Shown in pieces: positions 37,258 through 46,316 of a stretch of DNA of 64,000 nucleotides; the first letter of the stretch is position 1; each line of letters begins with the position of its first letter. A program made the translations under genes and the position numbers. A model generated the notes under the pieces. That model ran no database searches. It was not told where the DNA came from and was given only the letters and a program-made list of their open reading frames with translations. Origin of the DNA: CAIYRG01 sp963747255 (lineage in GTDB: Bacteria; Pseudomonadota; Alphaproteobacteria; Micropepsales; Micropepsaceae); contig CAVVEG010000017.1 of assembly GCA_963747255.1 (NCBI GenBank), positions 248,001-312,000 of the forward strand. The letters run 5' to 3'.

Positions 37258-37279
37258 AGAGCGTTTCCGAAAACGCTCT
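37258..37279. terminator. Bidirectional terminator-like hairpin
   Basis: AGAGCGTTT and AAACGCTCT form a perfect 9-bp stem around CCGA, between the convergent cytochrome c and glycine-zipper genes. The AAA/TTT at the stem base lets it serve either strand. Confidence 0.55.
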
Positions 37280-37742
37280 AGTCGTGGGGCGTCGAGGCTG
37301 CGCCGGCGACAGCGCCCGTCCCGCCACCCACGGCCGCGCCAACCGCGGCGCCGGGCGCGCACCCGACCGGAATCGTTATGATACACCCGATCGCCGCGCC
37401 GATGCCGGCGCCCGCCGCCCCGCCTGCCAAGGCGCGAGCGCCGGGATCCGCGTGCCAACGTCTATCCCGATCGTAATATCCCCGGTCATCGGCAGGGTCG
37501 GAGAGCCAGTGAACATGCTCATCATTCTGGTGGGCGGTGTACCAATCGGAGTTGTAGTAGGTGATCGGCGCGTCTTTCCCGTAGGCATACAGCCGATGCA
37601 CCCGCCAGCATTCGCCGTCCTGATTGCAGGCGACATAGGTTCTTTCGGCAGTTTCGGCGCTGGAGATCGTGGGCGCCATCAAGGTTGCGCCCGCAATAGC
37701 GAGAAACGAACTCAGTCCAAGCACAGTGTGAAACCTTCTCAT
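37278..37742 (-). CDS. Secreted glycine-zipper protein, function unknown
   Basis: 154 residues with a signal peptide (MRRFHTVLGLSSFLAIAGAT). The middle has the conserved-looking ACNQDGECWRVHRLYAYG and ITYYNSDWYTAH, followed by a C-terminal glycine-zipper segment (GGAAGAGIGAAIGCI, GAAVGAAVGGGTGAVAGAA) of the kind that inserts in or spans the envelope. Three cysteines are in the mature part. It resembles surface-antigen or lysozyme-inhibitor-like outer-membrane proteins in layout only. Function is unknown. Confidence 0.75.
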   Translation of the reverse strand: MRRFHTVLGLSSFLAIAGATLMAPTISSAETAERTYVACNQDGECWRVHRLYAYGKDAPITYYNSDWYTAHQNDEHVHWLSDPADDRGYYDRDRRWHADPGARALAGGAAGAGIGAAIGCIITIPVGCAPGAAVGAAVGGGTGAVAGAASTPHD

Positions 37743-37931
37743 GTGTCACCTTTCATTGCGGCCGGTGGCATCCGACAGCTTTTCCCTGCCGTGATAAACG
37801 AGGCAAAAAGACGATGGTTCCAGCCATGGATGCCCGCCGCGTTGCAACCCGCTACGACAAAACAGCCGACAGCTTCCTGGCCTTCGTCCACCTTGCGTCA
37901 ATCAAATCTGGCTTAGGTTTGTCAACAGGAC

Positions 37932-38195
37932 CTAATCGCGCGGGCGATGCGGCAGCCCACGGACGATTGCCGCATGCGGATGAACCTGCGTGCGGCCAAT
38001 AAGGTAAAGTCCGATCGCCAGAACGATCGCCGTGAGAAACAATCCCGCGATCCAGCTTCCGCCGTTGACGAAGAAGGTGAAGAAAATGAACGTAGCCGCA
38101 ACGGCATGGACAAGCACAATGTAGCGCACGGTCAGGATGAACCGCCTGTAGGTGTGTACGTGCAAGGGTAATTCCCTTTCGTCGAACCAATCCAT
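37932..38195 (-). CDS. Small membrane protein next to the oxidase operon
   Basis: 87 residues with two hydrophobic segments (YIVLVHAVAATFIFFTFFV and IAGLFLTAIVLAIGLYLIG) and basic ends. The N-terminal HVHTYRRFILTVRY resembles the short helix-adjacent region of small bacterial aa3-oxidase subunit IV proteins, but the match is loose. It lies 95 bp downstream of the last cta gene on the same strand and may belong to the operon or to assembly of the oxidase. Function is not certain. Confidence 0.55.
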   Translation of the reverse strand: MDWFDERELPLHVHTYRRFILTVRYIVLVHAVAATFIFFTFFVNGGSWIAGLFLTAIVLAIGLYLIGRTQVHPHAAIVRGLPHRPRD

Positions 38196-38290
38196 GTGGC
38201 ACCTCGCGAACAGCTCATGCGCCCCTGTTGTGAAAACGCTCCGGAGCGGTTGTTTCGGGTTCGATTTGTCGTGACCGTCGCCCGATCAAA

Positions 38291-38581
38291 TTACCGCGAC
38301 AGGTAATCGGTGAAGCCGAGCAGGAACAGAAAGAACAGCCAGAATAGCCCGATGCCGGAAGCAAGGATTTGCACCCCGGTCGCTTTGGGAAGCTCCATGA
38401 AAATCACGACAATGATCGCCACCTTTGCGAGGGCGATCAGCAGGCTGACCACCAGATTCATCCCGCCCATATGGACAAAGGCGAGAATGATCGTGGCCCC
38501 GAGGAGAAGGGTCAGCGCAACAAGCGCAAGCAGGGGCGTGCGCAGCATCTTCCGGATCGCGGCACGATCGGGGCTGCTCAT
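38291..38581 (-). CDS. ctaF: Cytochrome c oxidase subunit IV (CtaF-like)
   Basis: 96 residues with three membrane helices, including AFVHMGGMNLVVSLLIALAK and the family-typical VVIFMELPKATGVQILA. This matches the small prokaryotic subunit IV (CtaF/CyoD type) that stabilises haem-copper oxidases. ATG overlaps the ctaE stop by 4 bp. Last core gene of the act-cta operon. Confidence 0.82.
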   Translation of the reverse strand: MSSPDRAAIRKMLRTPLLALVALTLLLGATIILAFVHMGGMNLVVSLLIALAKVAIIVVIFMELPKATGVQILASGIGLFWLFFLFLLGFTDYLSR

Positions 38582-39207
38582 GATCGTCCTGCCAGATAGA
38601 ACAGAGGAAACAGAACGACCCAGATTGCGTCCACAAAATGCCAGTACAACGCGGTGACCTCTGCCGCCGGATTGTCCTTCAGCCATTGTGGATCGTCGCG
38701 GCTTGCGATCTGGAGCCGGATGACCGCTCCCACTCCTATCGTCAGGTGAATGGCGTGGATCAGCGTCATCACCCAGTAGAAGGCCCAGAAGATTGCGGCG
38801 CCCGTTTCGGGAAGCGGAAAGCCCGGGCCGGGAAAGAGGTGCTTTTCGAGGTCGTCGTTATATTCGAAGCCTTTGAGGATCAGGAACATCATTCCGAGCA
38901 CCGCCGTCACCGGAAAACAGATCCGTGCGAAACGGAAGAACCCCGCACGCGCGGCAAGTTCTCCTGCCGCCATCACAAAGCTGCTGACCAGCAGAATGAA
39001 TGTATTGATCGATCCGTAATAGATATTCGTCTCGTGTCCGGCGGCCAAAAATGCCGCGGGATGCAGAAATCTGTAAACGGAATATCCGGCAAACATGCCG
39101 CCAAAGAACAGGATTTCGGTTCCAAGAAACAGCCAGATGGCGAATACGGCCGATTCTCGCTGCCGCCCGAGATCTGTCCACGGTTCGCGCAGCGCGTCGC
39201 TCGTCAC
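38578..39207 (-). CDS. ctaE: Cytochrome c oxidase subunit III
   Basis: 209 residues with about five membrane helices; the two N-terminal helices of the longer form are absent, as in other bacterial short subunit III proteins. FLGTEILFFGGMFAGY, a FEYNDDL segment and the C-terminal YWHFVDAIWVVLFPLFYL are family hallmarks. It overlaps ctaD and ctaF by 4 bp on each side. It supports proton uptake and stability of the oxidase rather than catalysis. Confidence 0.92.
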   Translation of the reverse strand: MTSDALREPWTDLGRQRESAVFAIWLFLGTEILFFGGMFAGYSVYRFLHPAAFLAAGHETNIYYGSINTFILLVSSFVMAAGELAARAGFFRFARICFPVTAVLGMMFLILKGFEYNDDLEKHLFPGPGFPLPETGAAIFWAFYWVMTLIHAIHLTIGVGAVIRLQIASRDDPQWLKDNPAAEVTALYWHFVDAIWVVLFPLFYLAGRS

Positions 39208-40895
39208 GCAACTCGACCCTGAACGCGATGTTCCCGGCGCTCATGACTGGGCGGTCCCTCGAACTCCGGGTGATACCCGTAAGGCCCGGCCGTGACGACC
39301 GGCGGGCGGCGGAAATTGTCACGCGGCGGAGGAGAATCCGTTTGCCATTCGAGACCGGTTGCCTGCCAGGGATTGGCGCCGGCACGTGCCCCATGGAACA
39401 TCGACCAGACAAGGTAGCAAAGCGGAAGGACATAGGCCGCCCCCAACACGGCTGCCCCCGCCGTGGAAAGAACATGGAAAATCTGAAATTCGGGCGCGTA
39501 GGCGTGATAGCGCCGTGGCATCCCCGCATAGCCCATGATGAATTGTGGAAAGAAGGTCAGGTTGAATCCGAAGAACATCAGGAGCGCGGCAAACCGGGCC
39601 CATGCTTCGTGGTACATCCTGCCGGTGATTTTCGGGAACCAATAATGCATCCCGGCAAAAAGCGCCGAAACCGAGCCTCCGACCATGATGTAATGGAAGT
39701 GCGCCACCACGAAATAGGTGTCGGTGACGTGCACATCGATCGGAATGGTTGCGAGAAAGAGCCCCGTCAGGCCCCCGATGGTGAACAGCCATAAAAATCC
39801 CAGGCAATAAAGCATTGGGGATTCGAAGGTGATCTGGCCGCGATAAAGAGTCGCCGTCCAGTTGAACACCTTTATCGCCGATGGCACCGCGACAATGAAG
39901 GACAGGAATGAAAAGACGACGTTTGCAAAGGGCGATTCGCCCGCGACGAACATATGATGGCCCCAGACGAAAAATCCGATGACCGCAATTCCAGCCAGCG
40001 CATAGACCATGAACGCGTAACCGAAAATGCGCCGCCGGGCGAAGCAGGTGAAGATTTCCGACACGACGCCCATGGCGGGCAGAATCATGATGTACACGGC
40101 GGGATGGCTGTAGAACCAGAACAGATGCTGAAACAGCAGGGGATCGCCGCCCTGCGCCGGATCGAAAATAGGAATTCCGAAGGCGCGTTCCGCCGCCATA
40201 AGCAACAGGGTGATTGCAAGGACAGGGGTCGCCAAAATCATCACCGCACTCGTCGCGTATAGCGCCCAGACAAAAAGCGGCAGACGGAACCACGTCATGC
40301 CGGTTGTCCGCAGCATGTGCGTTGTAGCGATGAAATTCAGTCCGGTAAGGATCGAGGAAAATCCCGTGATGAAAACGCCCGCCGCCGCGGCGATCACATA
40401 GGAATGGGAAAATTGCGAAGAGTAGGGGGTGTAAAACGTCCATCCCGTATCGACGCCGCCGGCGACGATGCAGCCAATGGTGAACAGCGAGCCTGCCACA
40501 AACAGATACCATGATGTCAGATTGATCCGCGGAAACGCGACGTCTTTGGCGCCGATCATCAGGGGCAGACAGAAATTGCCGAGCGTTGCCGGAATGGACG
40601 GTATAAGAAAGAACCACACCATGACGATGCCATGCAGCGTGAACAGCTTGTTGTACGTGTCGTCGGAAACCAGGTCCGGTGCCGGCGTCAGCAAATCCAG
40701 GCGCACGATGGCGATCGCGACGCTTCCAATGAAAAAGAAAATGGTGATTGAGAAAGCGTAGAGCAGCCCAATTTTTTTGTGATCGGTCGTAGCCAGCCAT
40801 GATCCAAGGGTTCGGCCTTCGGTCAGATAATTCGGTACCGCCATCACCGGCGGCAGGCCCGAAAATTCCAGAGGATCGGCGGTAACGTCGCTCAT
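39204..40895 (-). CDS. ctaD: Cytochrome c oxidase subunit I (A2-type haem-copper oxidase)
   Basis: 563 residues, 12 membrane helices. Haem a ligand His lies in TLHGIVMVWFF; the active-site region WFYSHPAVYIMILP carries CuB histidine and cross-linked tyrosine; GHHMF holds the other two CuB histidines; and VAHFHYIMVGG holds the haem a3 and second haem a ligands. The glutamate of the A1 motif HPEVY is alanine here and Tyr-Ser precedes HP (YSHP), which is the A2-subfamily proton-channel signature of caa3 oxidases. It reduces oxygen to water and pumps protons. ATGA overlaps join it to ctaC and ctaE. Confidence 0.95.
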   Translation of the reverse strand: MSDVTADPLEFSGLPPVMAVPNYLTEGRTLGSWLATTDHKKIGLLYAFSITIFFFIGSVAIAIVRLDLLTPAPDLVSDDTYNKLFTLHGIVMVWFFLIPSIPATLGNFCLPLMIGAKDVAFPRINLTSWYLFVAGSLFTIGCIVAGGVDTGWTFYTPYSSQFSHSYVIAAAAGVFITGFSSILTGLNFIATTHMLRTTGMTWFRLPLFVWALYATSAVMILATPVLAITLLLMAAERAFGIPIFDPAQGGDPLLFQHLFWFYSHPAVYIMILPAMGVVSEIFTCFARRRIFGYAFMVYALAGIAVIGFFVWGHHMFVAGESPFANVVFSFLSFIVAVPSAIKVFNWTATLYRGQITFESPMLYCLGFLWLFTIGGLTGLFLATIPIDVHVTDTYFVVAHFHYIMVGGSVSALFAGMHYWFPKITGRMYHEAWARFAALLMFFGFNLTFFPQFIMGYAGMPRRYHAYAPEFQIFHVLSTAGAAVLGAAYVLPLCYLVWSMFHGARAGANPWQATGLEWQTDSPPPRDNFRRPPVVTAGPYGYHPEFEGPPSHERREHRVQGRVA

Positions 40896-41830
40896 GGTGC
40901 GGTCTCCTGAGCCGACAGCGACCGGATATAGGCCGTCAGTCGTTCCATCTGGCTCTCATCGACGACATTGGAAAAGGACGGCATGATCGGCGCGTAGCCT
41001 GCGACAATGTCCTTGTCGGGCAACAGAATGGAATCCCGGATATAGGCCTCGTCTGCGATGACCCGCCGGCCGTCCTGCAGGGGCACCGGATGCCCGAATA
41101 CGCCACGCAGATCCGGTGCGTGCACGGCGGAAGCCGGATCGTGACATCCCGAACAGCCGAGCGAATGAAACAAAGCCGCACCTTCGGCCGCGAGCGTATC
41201 CGATTGCGGCTGGATCTCCCGCCAATGGGCATAGTCTTCCTGCCGCATGACGATGACTTCACCCATCATCTGCGAGTGTTCCGTTCCGCAAAATTCGGCG
41301 CAGAAAAGATGAAATGTGCCGAGTTCTGTCGGGTAGAAATCGAGAACGGTAATCCGGTCCGGAAGCACATCTTGCTTGGCCCGGAATGCCGGAACGTAGA
41401 AGCTGTGGATCACATCTTGCGATGTCATCACGAGGTGGACGGGGGTTCCGATCGGAATATGCAGCGTGTTGATTTCGCGCGCGCCGTTCGGGTGTTCGAC
41501 CTTCCACATCCATTGCCTGGCGTAAATCTGGATTTGCAATGCCGTTCGCGGCTGGCCAGGAGTGGCCGGCGCTGCAACAGCCCACCAGAAGAGAAAGATG
41601 GCCAGGAACAGCGTTCCCGAAGTCCAGCCGATTTCGATTTCATTTTGAAGGATTGTGGGCAGGGGCCCACGTCTGGCGCGCGAGCCGCGCCGGTAGCGAA
41701 TGGCGAACACGAGCACAAGCGTGAACACAAGCAGAAAGATGATCATCGAGATGACTGTGAGAAACAGAAATGAACGATCGACAGCCGCAGCGTTCTGTGA
41801 CGCCTCGGTAAACAGGTTTCCTATGTCCAT
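40892..41830 (-). CDS. ctaC: Cytochrome c oxidase subunit II with fused cytochrome c (caa3 type)
   Basis: 312 residues: an N-terminal helical hairpin in the membrane, a CuA cupredoxin domain with CAEFCGTEHSQMMG and an upstream HSFYVPAF histidine, and a C-terminal cytochrome c domain with CSGCH and a late methionine in APIMPSF. The fusion means the oxidase carries its own electron entry and is of caa3 type. It overlaps the SCO gene by 10 bp and ctaD by 4 bp. There is no obvious lipobox or long signal; the first helix starts soon after the N-terminus. Confidence 0.94.
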   Translation of the reverse strand: MDIGNLFTEASQNAAAVDRSFLFLTVISMIIFLLVFTLVLVFAIRYRRGSRARRGPLPTILQNEIEIGWTSGTLFLAIFLFWWAVAAPATPGQPRTALQIQIYARQWMWKVEHPNGAREINTLHIPIGTPVHLVMTSQDVIHSFYVPAFRAKQDVLPDRITVLDFYPTELGTFHLFCAEFCGTEHSQMMGEVIVMRQEDYAHWREIQPQSDTLAAEGAALFHSLGCSGCHDPASAVHAPDLRGVFGHPVPLQDGRRVIADEAYIRDSILLPDKDIVAGYAPIMPSFSNVVDESQMERLTAYIRSLSAQETAP

Positions 41831-42585
41831 CCCGGGCGCTTCCTACTGAGCAGGAGCAAGAACCCGCCAAGCATGAAGAGGATGGTCAACACACCGACCA
41901 CCTTGAGCGCCGTTTCCACCGGCGCGTCATAGATGCCGCTCAACACGCCGAACCGGTAGCACAGCACGCGAAACCTGCCGTACAGGTCCCGGCTTGTTTC
42001 CGGAGGACCGGAAAAGACGGTTCTGATATCCTCCGTCGTCAGCGTCAGCGGAGAGAGTACGCGCAGGACGCGACCATCGGCAGCGACGGCATAAGCCACT
42101 TCCGGATGTGCAAACTGGTCGACCGACTTGTCGTAAACATAGCTGAAACCCAGAGCTGCGGAGGCTTCCGCAACGGTCTTGCTCTCCGGCAGCAGGAATG
42201 TGGTTTGTGCCCGCAGTTTCCCGGGCACTTCTGCCAGCATCATTCGGCGCGCATCGGTGGCCGAATCCTTTGGATCAATACCAATGACGAGCAGGCGCCA
42301 GGAATCCGGCGCAAGGCCGCCCTGCGCCAGTGCAGATGTAAGAAGCACAAGCGCGGGGCCGCACAATGTCTTGCAGGTATAGTCGGCGAACAGCACAAAA
42401 CCTCGCCTGCCGCCGAGCGCAGTCGCGAAGGTGCGTTTCTTGCCGGACAGGTCGGCAGCGGAAAGCTGCAGAGGCAGTCTGGCATTTGGCGGCAACCTTA
42501 TTCCGGCGCTGTTGAGTGCGGCGGGCGACAAGGCGGCCCATGCCGCAACAGGCCAGAACAGCAGCAGAAGCAGGAATTTTTTCAC
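41821..42585 (-). CDS. SCO1/SenC-type copper chaperone for the oxidase
   Basis: 254 residues with a signal peptide (MKKFLLLLLFWPVAAWA) and a C-terminal membrane helix (VVGVLTILFMLGGFLLLLS). The thioredoxin-like domain has the CxxxC copper site CKTLC in FADYTCKTLCGPALVL and a downstream candidate ligand His in QFAHPEVAY. SCO proteins deliver copper to the CuA site of subunit II, which fits its place just before ctaC. The C-terminal anchor is unusual for the classic N-terminally anchored form but is common in act-cta clusters. Confidence 0.88.
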   Translation of the reverse strand: MKKFLLLLLFWPVAAWAALSPAALNSAGIRLPPNARLPLQLSAADLSGKKRTFATALGGRRGFVLFADYTCKTLCGPALVLLTSALAQGGLAPDSWRLLVIGIDPKDSATDARRMMLAEVPGKLRAQTTFLLPESKTVAEASAALGFSYVYDKSVDQFAHPEVAYAVAADGRVLRVLSPLTLTTEDIRTVFSGPPETSRDLYGRFRVLCYRFGVLSGIYDAPVETALKVVGVLTILFMLGGFLLLLSRKRPGWT

Positions 42586-42857
42586 GGCGCTGCGCCTTCC
42601 ACGGGTCCATAACCGCCGGAGCCTTTGGCCGCGATCGCCGCCATGGCGCGTTCAATCGGCATTGTGCCGTTTTTACCGGCCAGCCGCTCCCGCTGGGCCC
42701 GCTCCAGCTGGATTCTCTGCATCCGCTCGTCCGTAGTTACCGAGGGTGCCGGCATCCAAATCAGAGGTGGAGATGACTCGTGGATCAGCCCCGGGAAGAG
42801 GACCCAAAACACAGCGAGGAAAGCGACAAGGAAAAGGACGAAGTCCCGCCGCGACAT
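42582..42857 (-). CDS. Small membrane-anchored protein of the act-cta operon
   Basis: 91 residues: MSRRDFVLFLVAFLAVFWVL is a single N-terminal membrane helix, followed by a polar, helical tail (TTDERMQRIQLERAQRERLA). It overlaps the SCO gene by 4 bp and follows actF by 41 bp. Its operon position between the oxidoreductase and oxidase genes suggests a role in assembling or linking the two complexes; that is an inference. No known domain is seen. Confidence 0.65.
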   Translation of the reverse strand: MSRRDFVLFLVAFLAVFWVLFPGLIHESSPPLIWMPAPSVTTDERMQRIQLERAQRERLAGKNGTMPIERAMAAIAAKGSGGYGPVEGAAP

Positions 42858-42898
42858 AGAGCACCCTCCTGGTATCGACCGCGGGGCTTTCGGCGCGT

Positions 42899-43948
42899 TC
42901 AGCCATTGCTTCGCGCCACTCTGTCGGGTTCTGCCGGTGGGCCGCGCCACCGCCCGTCTGTGGCCCCGAGCCACAGAGCCCCCGCCACCGCGGCCGCAAG
43001 TAACGCCAGACCCGCCGGCAACAGAGCCGGAAGGCCAAATCGCGGCACCATGAGCCAGACGCAATGCAGCAATTCGCCAAAAAGGACCGCTGCCCCAACG
43101 GTGCGCAGCCAATTCGTCCTGCCACGGACCCTGTCATTCAGCAAAAACAGGAATGGCAGGAGAGCGCCGATCGCAAAAGATGCTCCGCCGATTTCCGCCC
43201 AGGGAGCATTTCCGCGAAGATTAAACCAGTCGACTTTGCCCGGGAGATTTCCGTACCAGATGACGGCGAACTCCATGTAATACATGTAAGTCGTGCCGAG
43301 AATGGCGGCGATCATCATCCCGGCAAGATCGCGGCATTGCCGCTCGTCGCCGCGCGGGGCGCCCAACAGCGCGCACAGGGCGAGCGCGGTAAGCACCTGT
43401 TCGACAGCGAAGCCGAAACCGAAATCCGACGAATAGAAGCCCGGCTGAAGCGACACGACCCAGTCAACCGGAATGATGTTGGTCAGAATAGCGCAAGCGA
43501 GCAGTCCAAGCGCATTTGCCAAAGTTGTGCTGCGCAGCGCCGGAATCCAGGCCAGCATTCCCCACAGGCAGAAGGCGATGATGGAACGCAGCGCAAAGAA
43601 CGGCGGCGTCATATAGGCAGGGGTCAGGGATTTCGGCGTTTCTGGTGAAATCGGCCAGCCGTAGATGACAGCCGAAAAAATCAGCACGGGGATGGCGAGG
43701 AGCGCGGCGCCTGCGACCGCCCGGGCTGCCGATTCAAGAATGGGATCAAGCGCAATGCCCCAGATTCCTCCTGTGATCCGGTTCACCAGGAGAAGAATGA
43801 GAGAGCCGACCGGAATCATTCCGGCCCATACGAAGCCGCAGAGCCAGCCCTGCAGGAACGTTACCGGCTCGATGACGGCAAGCGCGATCAAACCGGCGAA
43901 CGCAGCACACAGGAGCAGAACGCCAGCCAAACGCTGCCGTGGGCTCAT
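42899..43948 (-). CDS. actF: Alternative complex III subunit ActF (quinol:cytochrome c oxidoreductase)
   Basis: 349 residues, about ten membrane helices (for example VEPVTFLQGWLCGFVWAG-like N-terminus, SLQPGFYSSDFGFGFAVEQV in the middle). It matches the membrane subunit ActF, a shorter relative of ActC. GTTYMYYMEFAVIWYGNLP is the conserved segment of the family. It lacks haem motifs. It overlaps actE by 4 bp. It helps bind quinol and hold the complex in the membrane. Confidence 0.88.
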   Translation of the reverse strand: MSPRQRLAGVLLLCAAFAGLIALAVIEPVTFLQGWLCGFVWAGMIPVGSLILLLVNRITGGIWGIALDPILESAARAVAGAALLAIPVLIFSAVIYGWPISPETPKSLTPAYMTPPFFALRSIIAFCLWGMLAWIPALRSTTLANALGLLACAILTNIIPVDWVVSLQPGFYSSDFGFGFAVEQVLTALALCALLGAPRGDERQCRDLAGMMIAAILGTTYMYYMEFAVIWYGNLPGKVDWFNLRGNAPWAEIGGASFAIGALLPFLFLLNDRVRGRTNWLRTVGAAVLFGELLHCVWLMVPRFGLPALLPAGLALLAAAVAGALWLGATDGRWRGPPAEPDRVARSNG

Positions 43949-44442
43949 GGCTGCCCGCCTGCGGCTGCCATCTGCGAAAGTTGCAACGCACGGATATAGG
44001 CGATGATGGCCCAGCGATCTGCCGGAGGCACCCTGTCGGCGTAGGAATACATCGCACCATAGCCGTTTGTGATGGCGTCGAAAAAAAGCTGCGCCGGCGC
44101 TGTTCGCAATCCAATGTCATGGAACGACGGCGGTTTGGGAAATCCGCGGGCAACGATGATGCCGTCGGCATATCCATCAAGGCCGTGACAGGGAGAACAG
44201 AAGATGCCGTATCTTTCGCGACCCCGCGCAAGCAGTTGTGGCGTCGCCGGAGGGGGATTGCGAACGATGCTCTCGCGCAGAAGATCGCCCTGGGCCACCA
44301 CCCCGTCCGGCGGTACAAGCGCGGCGGAATCCGCCGGCCATGGTTGCACGGAGGCAGCTCCTGTTTTGTAGCGGATTTGCGGGTCCTGCTCTTCGTTGCA
44401 TGCCGCAACGAGCAAAACCGCAATGAGCGCAAAAGTCTTCAC
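43945..44442 (-). CDS. actE: Alternative complex III subunit ActE, lipid-anchored cytochrome c
   Basis: 165 residues. MKTFALIAVLLVAACNEEQ is a lipoprotein signal with cysteine at the cleavage site. The cytochrome c domain has CSPCH and a late Met in GAMYSYADRVP. This monohaem subunit passes electrons from the complex to the acceptor. It is joined to actD and actF by 4-bp overlaps. Normal length and layout. Confidence 0.9.
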   Translation of the reverse strand: MKTFALIAVLLVAACNEEQDPQIRYKTGAASVQPWPADSAALVPPDGVVAQGDLLRESIVRNPPPATPQLLARGRERYGIFCSPCHGLDGYADGIIVARGFPKPPSFHDIGLRTAPAQLFFDAITNGYGAMYSYADRVPPADRWAIIAYIRALQLSQMAAAGGQP

Positions 44443-44960
44443 AGCGCCAACTCGGAGGTGGAAAGCGGCTGCAACTGCGCCACCAGTCGCGAAACCGGTT
44501 CGCGCAGGTCCTCACGTGTTTCGAAAATCAGAAAGAAGCGGTCCTGAGACGCCCGCACGATGCCCGATACTTCAAACAGCGGATGATGCAGGGAGGGTAA
44601 ACCGCAATCCCTGATGAATGTGATGAAGCCGCCAACTCCGCTGCACAGAATGCAGGCCTCAAACGCTACAATGAAGAATATCTCCCAACTGTCGAGGGGC
44701 CGGCTTCCGGAGATGATGGGGTAATCCTGCGACGCACTATACCACTGCACAAACCACATGATGCACGCGCCGGCTGCGCCGGACAGCGCCATCGCCCAGC
44801 CCATAACGGGCTTTCGCCGATACGAAAGGTGCTGCATCACTTCAGGCACCGGAAACGGCGATAGAGCATCGCGAGCCGGATAGCCTTTGCATGCGGCCTC
44901 GCCCGCGGCCCGGTTCATGGCTTCGGCCGTCGTGAATTCGGCGACCAGCAGATGCGTCAT
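44439..44960 (-). CDS. actD: Alternative complex III subunit ActD (DUF3341)
   Basis: 173 residues, two central membrane helices (PVMGWAMALSGAAGACIMWF and IFFIVAFEACILCSGVGGF) and soluble ends. MTHLLVAEFTTAEAM begins a DUF3341 domain, the hallmark of ActD. It overlaps its neighbours by 4 bp. It is a structural subunit of the complex with no cofactor motifs. Confidence 0.9.
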   Translation of the reverse strand: MTHLLVAEFTTAEAMNRAAGEAACKGYPARDALSPFPVPEVMQHLSYRRKPVMGWAMALSGAAGACIMWFVQWYSASQDYPIISGSRPLDSWEIFFIVAFEACILCSGVGGFITFIRDCGLPSLHHPLFEVSGIVRASQDRFFLIFETREDLREPVSRLVAQLQPLSTSELAL

Positions 44961-46316
44961 CCGCGTTGCTCCTGATGCAGGAGTTGGTTGACTTCATGCA
45001 TGGAAATCACCGGCAACACGCGGCTGAAGATCAGATAGAGAAAGAGGAAAAAGCCCAGGGACCCGACCAGCAGGCTCCAATCCCAGAAGGTCGGGAGAAA
45101 AATGCGCCAGGTGCTGGGCATGTGGCCGTGTCCGAGCGTGTTCCACACAATGAGGATGCGCTCGATCCACATTCCGACATTGATGATAACGGAAATGGCG
45201 ATGACGGCCGCAATGGTTCTGCGCATCTGTGGAAACCAGAAGAGTTGCGGGATAACGACATTGAACAGGAACTGGCACAGATACATTGGCCGGTAGGTTC
45301 CGGTGAACTCGTTGATCACCTGGCTCACTTCGGCGCGGTCGTTGCCGTACCAGGCAGTGAACCACTCGACGGCATAAGAAATTCCCATGACGATTGCAGC
45401 GGCGAGGAGAACGCGTGCAATGACTTCAAAATGATTTTCTGTGATCAGTGACTTCGAGCCCGAAGCCCCAGCGGAGCGAGGCCGCAATGATCACGACCAT
45501 GCCGAAGCCGGAGTAGAGCGCGCCGACAACGAAATAGGGTGGGAAGATTGTTTCCTGCCATCCGGGCATCAGGCTCGCGGCAAAATCGAGCGCCACGATG
45601 CTGTGCACAAGGCAAACCATCGGCACCGCAATCGCGGCCATTGCGCGGTACATTCGCTGATGAACGTCCCAATGCCGGGCGGAGCCGCGCCAGCCGAGCG
45701 CGAAAGCGCCGTAGATCCGCCGCACCCAGCGCTTGCGTCCCCGGTCGCGCAGAACAGCGAGATCGGGAATCAGCCCCACATACCAGAACAGGATAGAGAA
45801 GATGATATAGACGCTGACGGCCCAGAAGTCCCACACCAGCGCGCTGCGCCATTGCGGCCAGAGTCCCATGCGATTGGGATAGGGGATAATCCAGTACAGA
45901 ACATAAGGCCGGCCAAGGTGAAAAATCGGGAACAGGCCGGCGATCGTCGCGGCGAACAGGGTCATTGTTTCGGCGAAGCGGTTCAGTGATGCCCTCCATT
46001 GCTGGTGCGTCAACAGCAGCAGCGCGGAAATCAGCGTGCCGGCATTGCCGATGCCGATCCACCAGACGTAGTTCGCGAGGGCAAAACCCCATACGATGAC
46101 CGAATTCACTCCCCAGACGCCGACGCCTTCGGCGAGCACCCAGATTGCAGAAATCCACATCAGGGCGGTGAGTGCAGTTGCGAATGCGAATGCAATCCAC
46201 CAGTTGCGCCAGGAGAGCCGCGCGAGCATCGGGGCGCACACCAATGCCGTGATCTGCTGGTGATCCTGAGCCCCGGGCCCGAGCCATCGGGCGGCATCTT
46301 GCGCGGTCACGCTCAT
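44957..46316 (-). CDS. actC: Alternative complex III subunit ActC, NrfD-like (frameshift)
   Basis: About 450 residues across the break, ten membrane helices. WIGIGNAGTLISALLLLTHQ and LYWIIPYPNRMGLWPQ are typical NrfD/ActC segments, and the C-terminal half has FTGTYRPMYLCQFLFNVV. The frame slips at 45453-45454; deleting one of two A (minus strand) gives GLESLITENHFEV, the conserved join. This is the quinol-binding core. It starts at 46316, overlapping the actB stop, not at the longer frame upstream. Confidence 0.85.
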
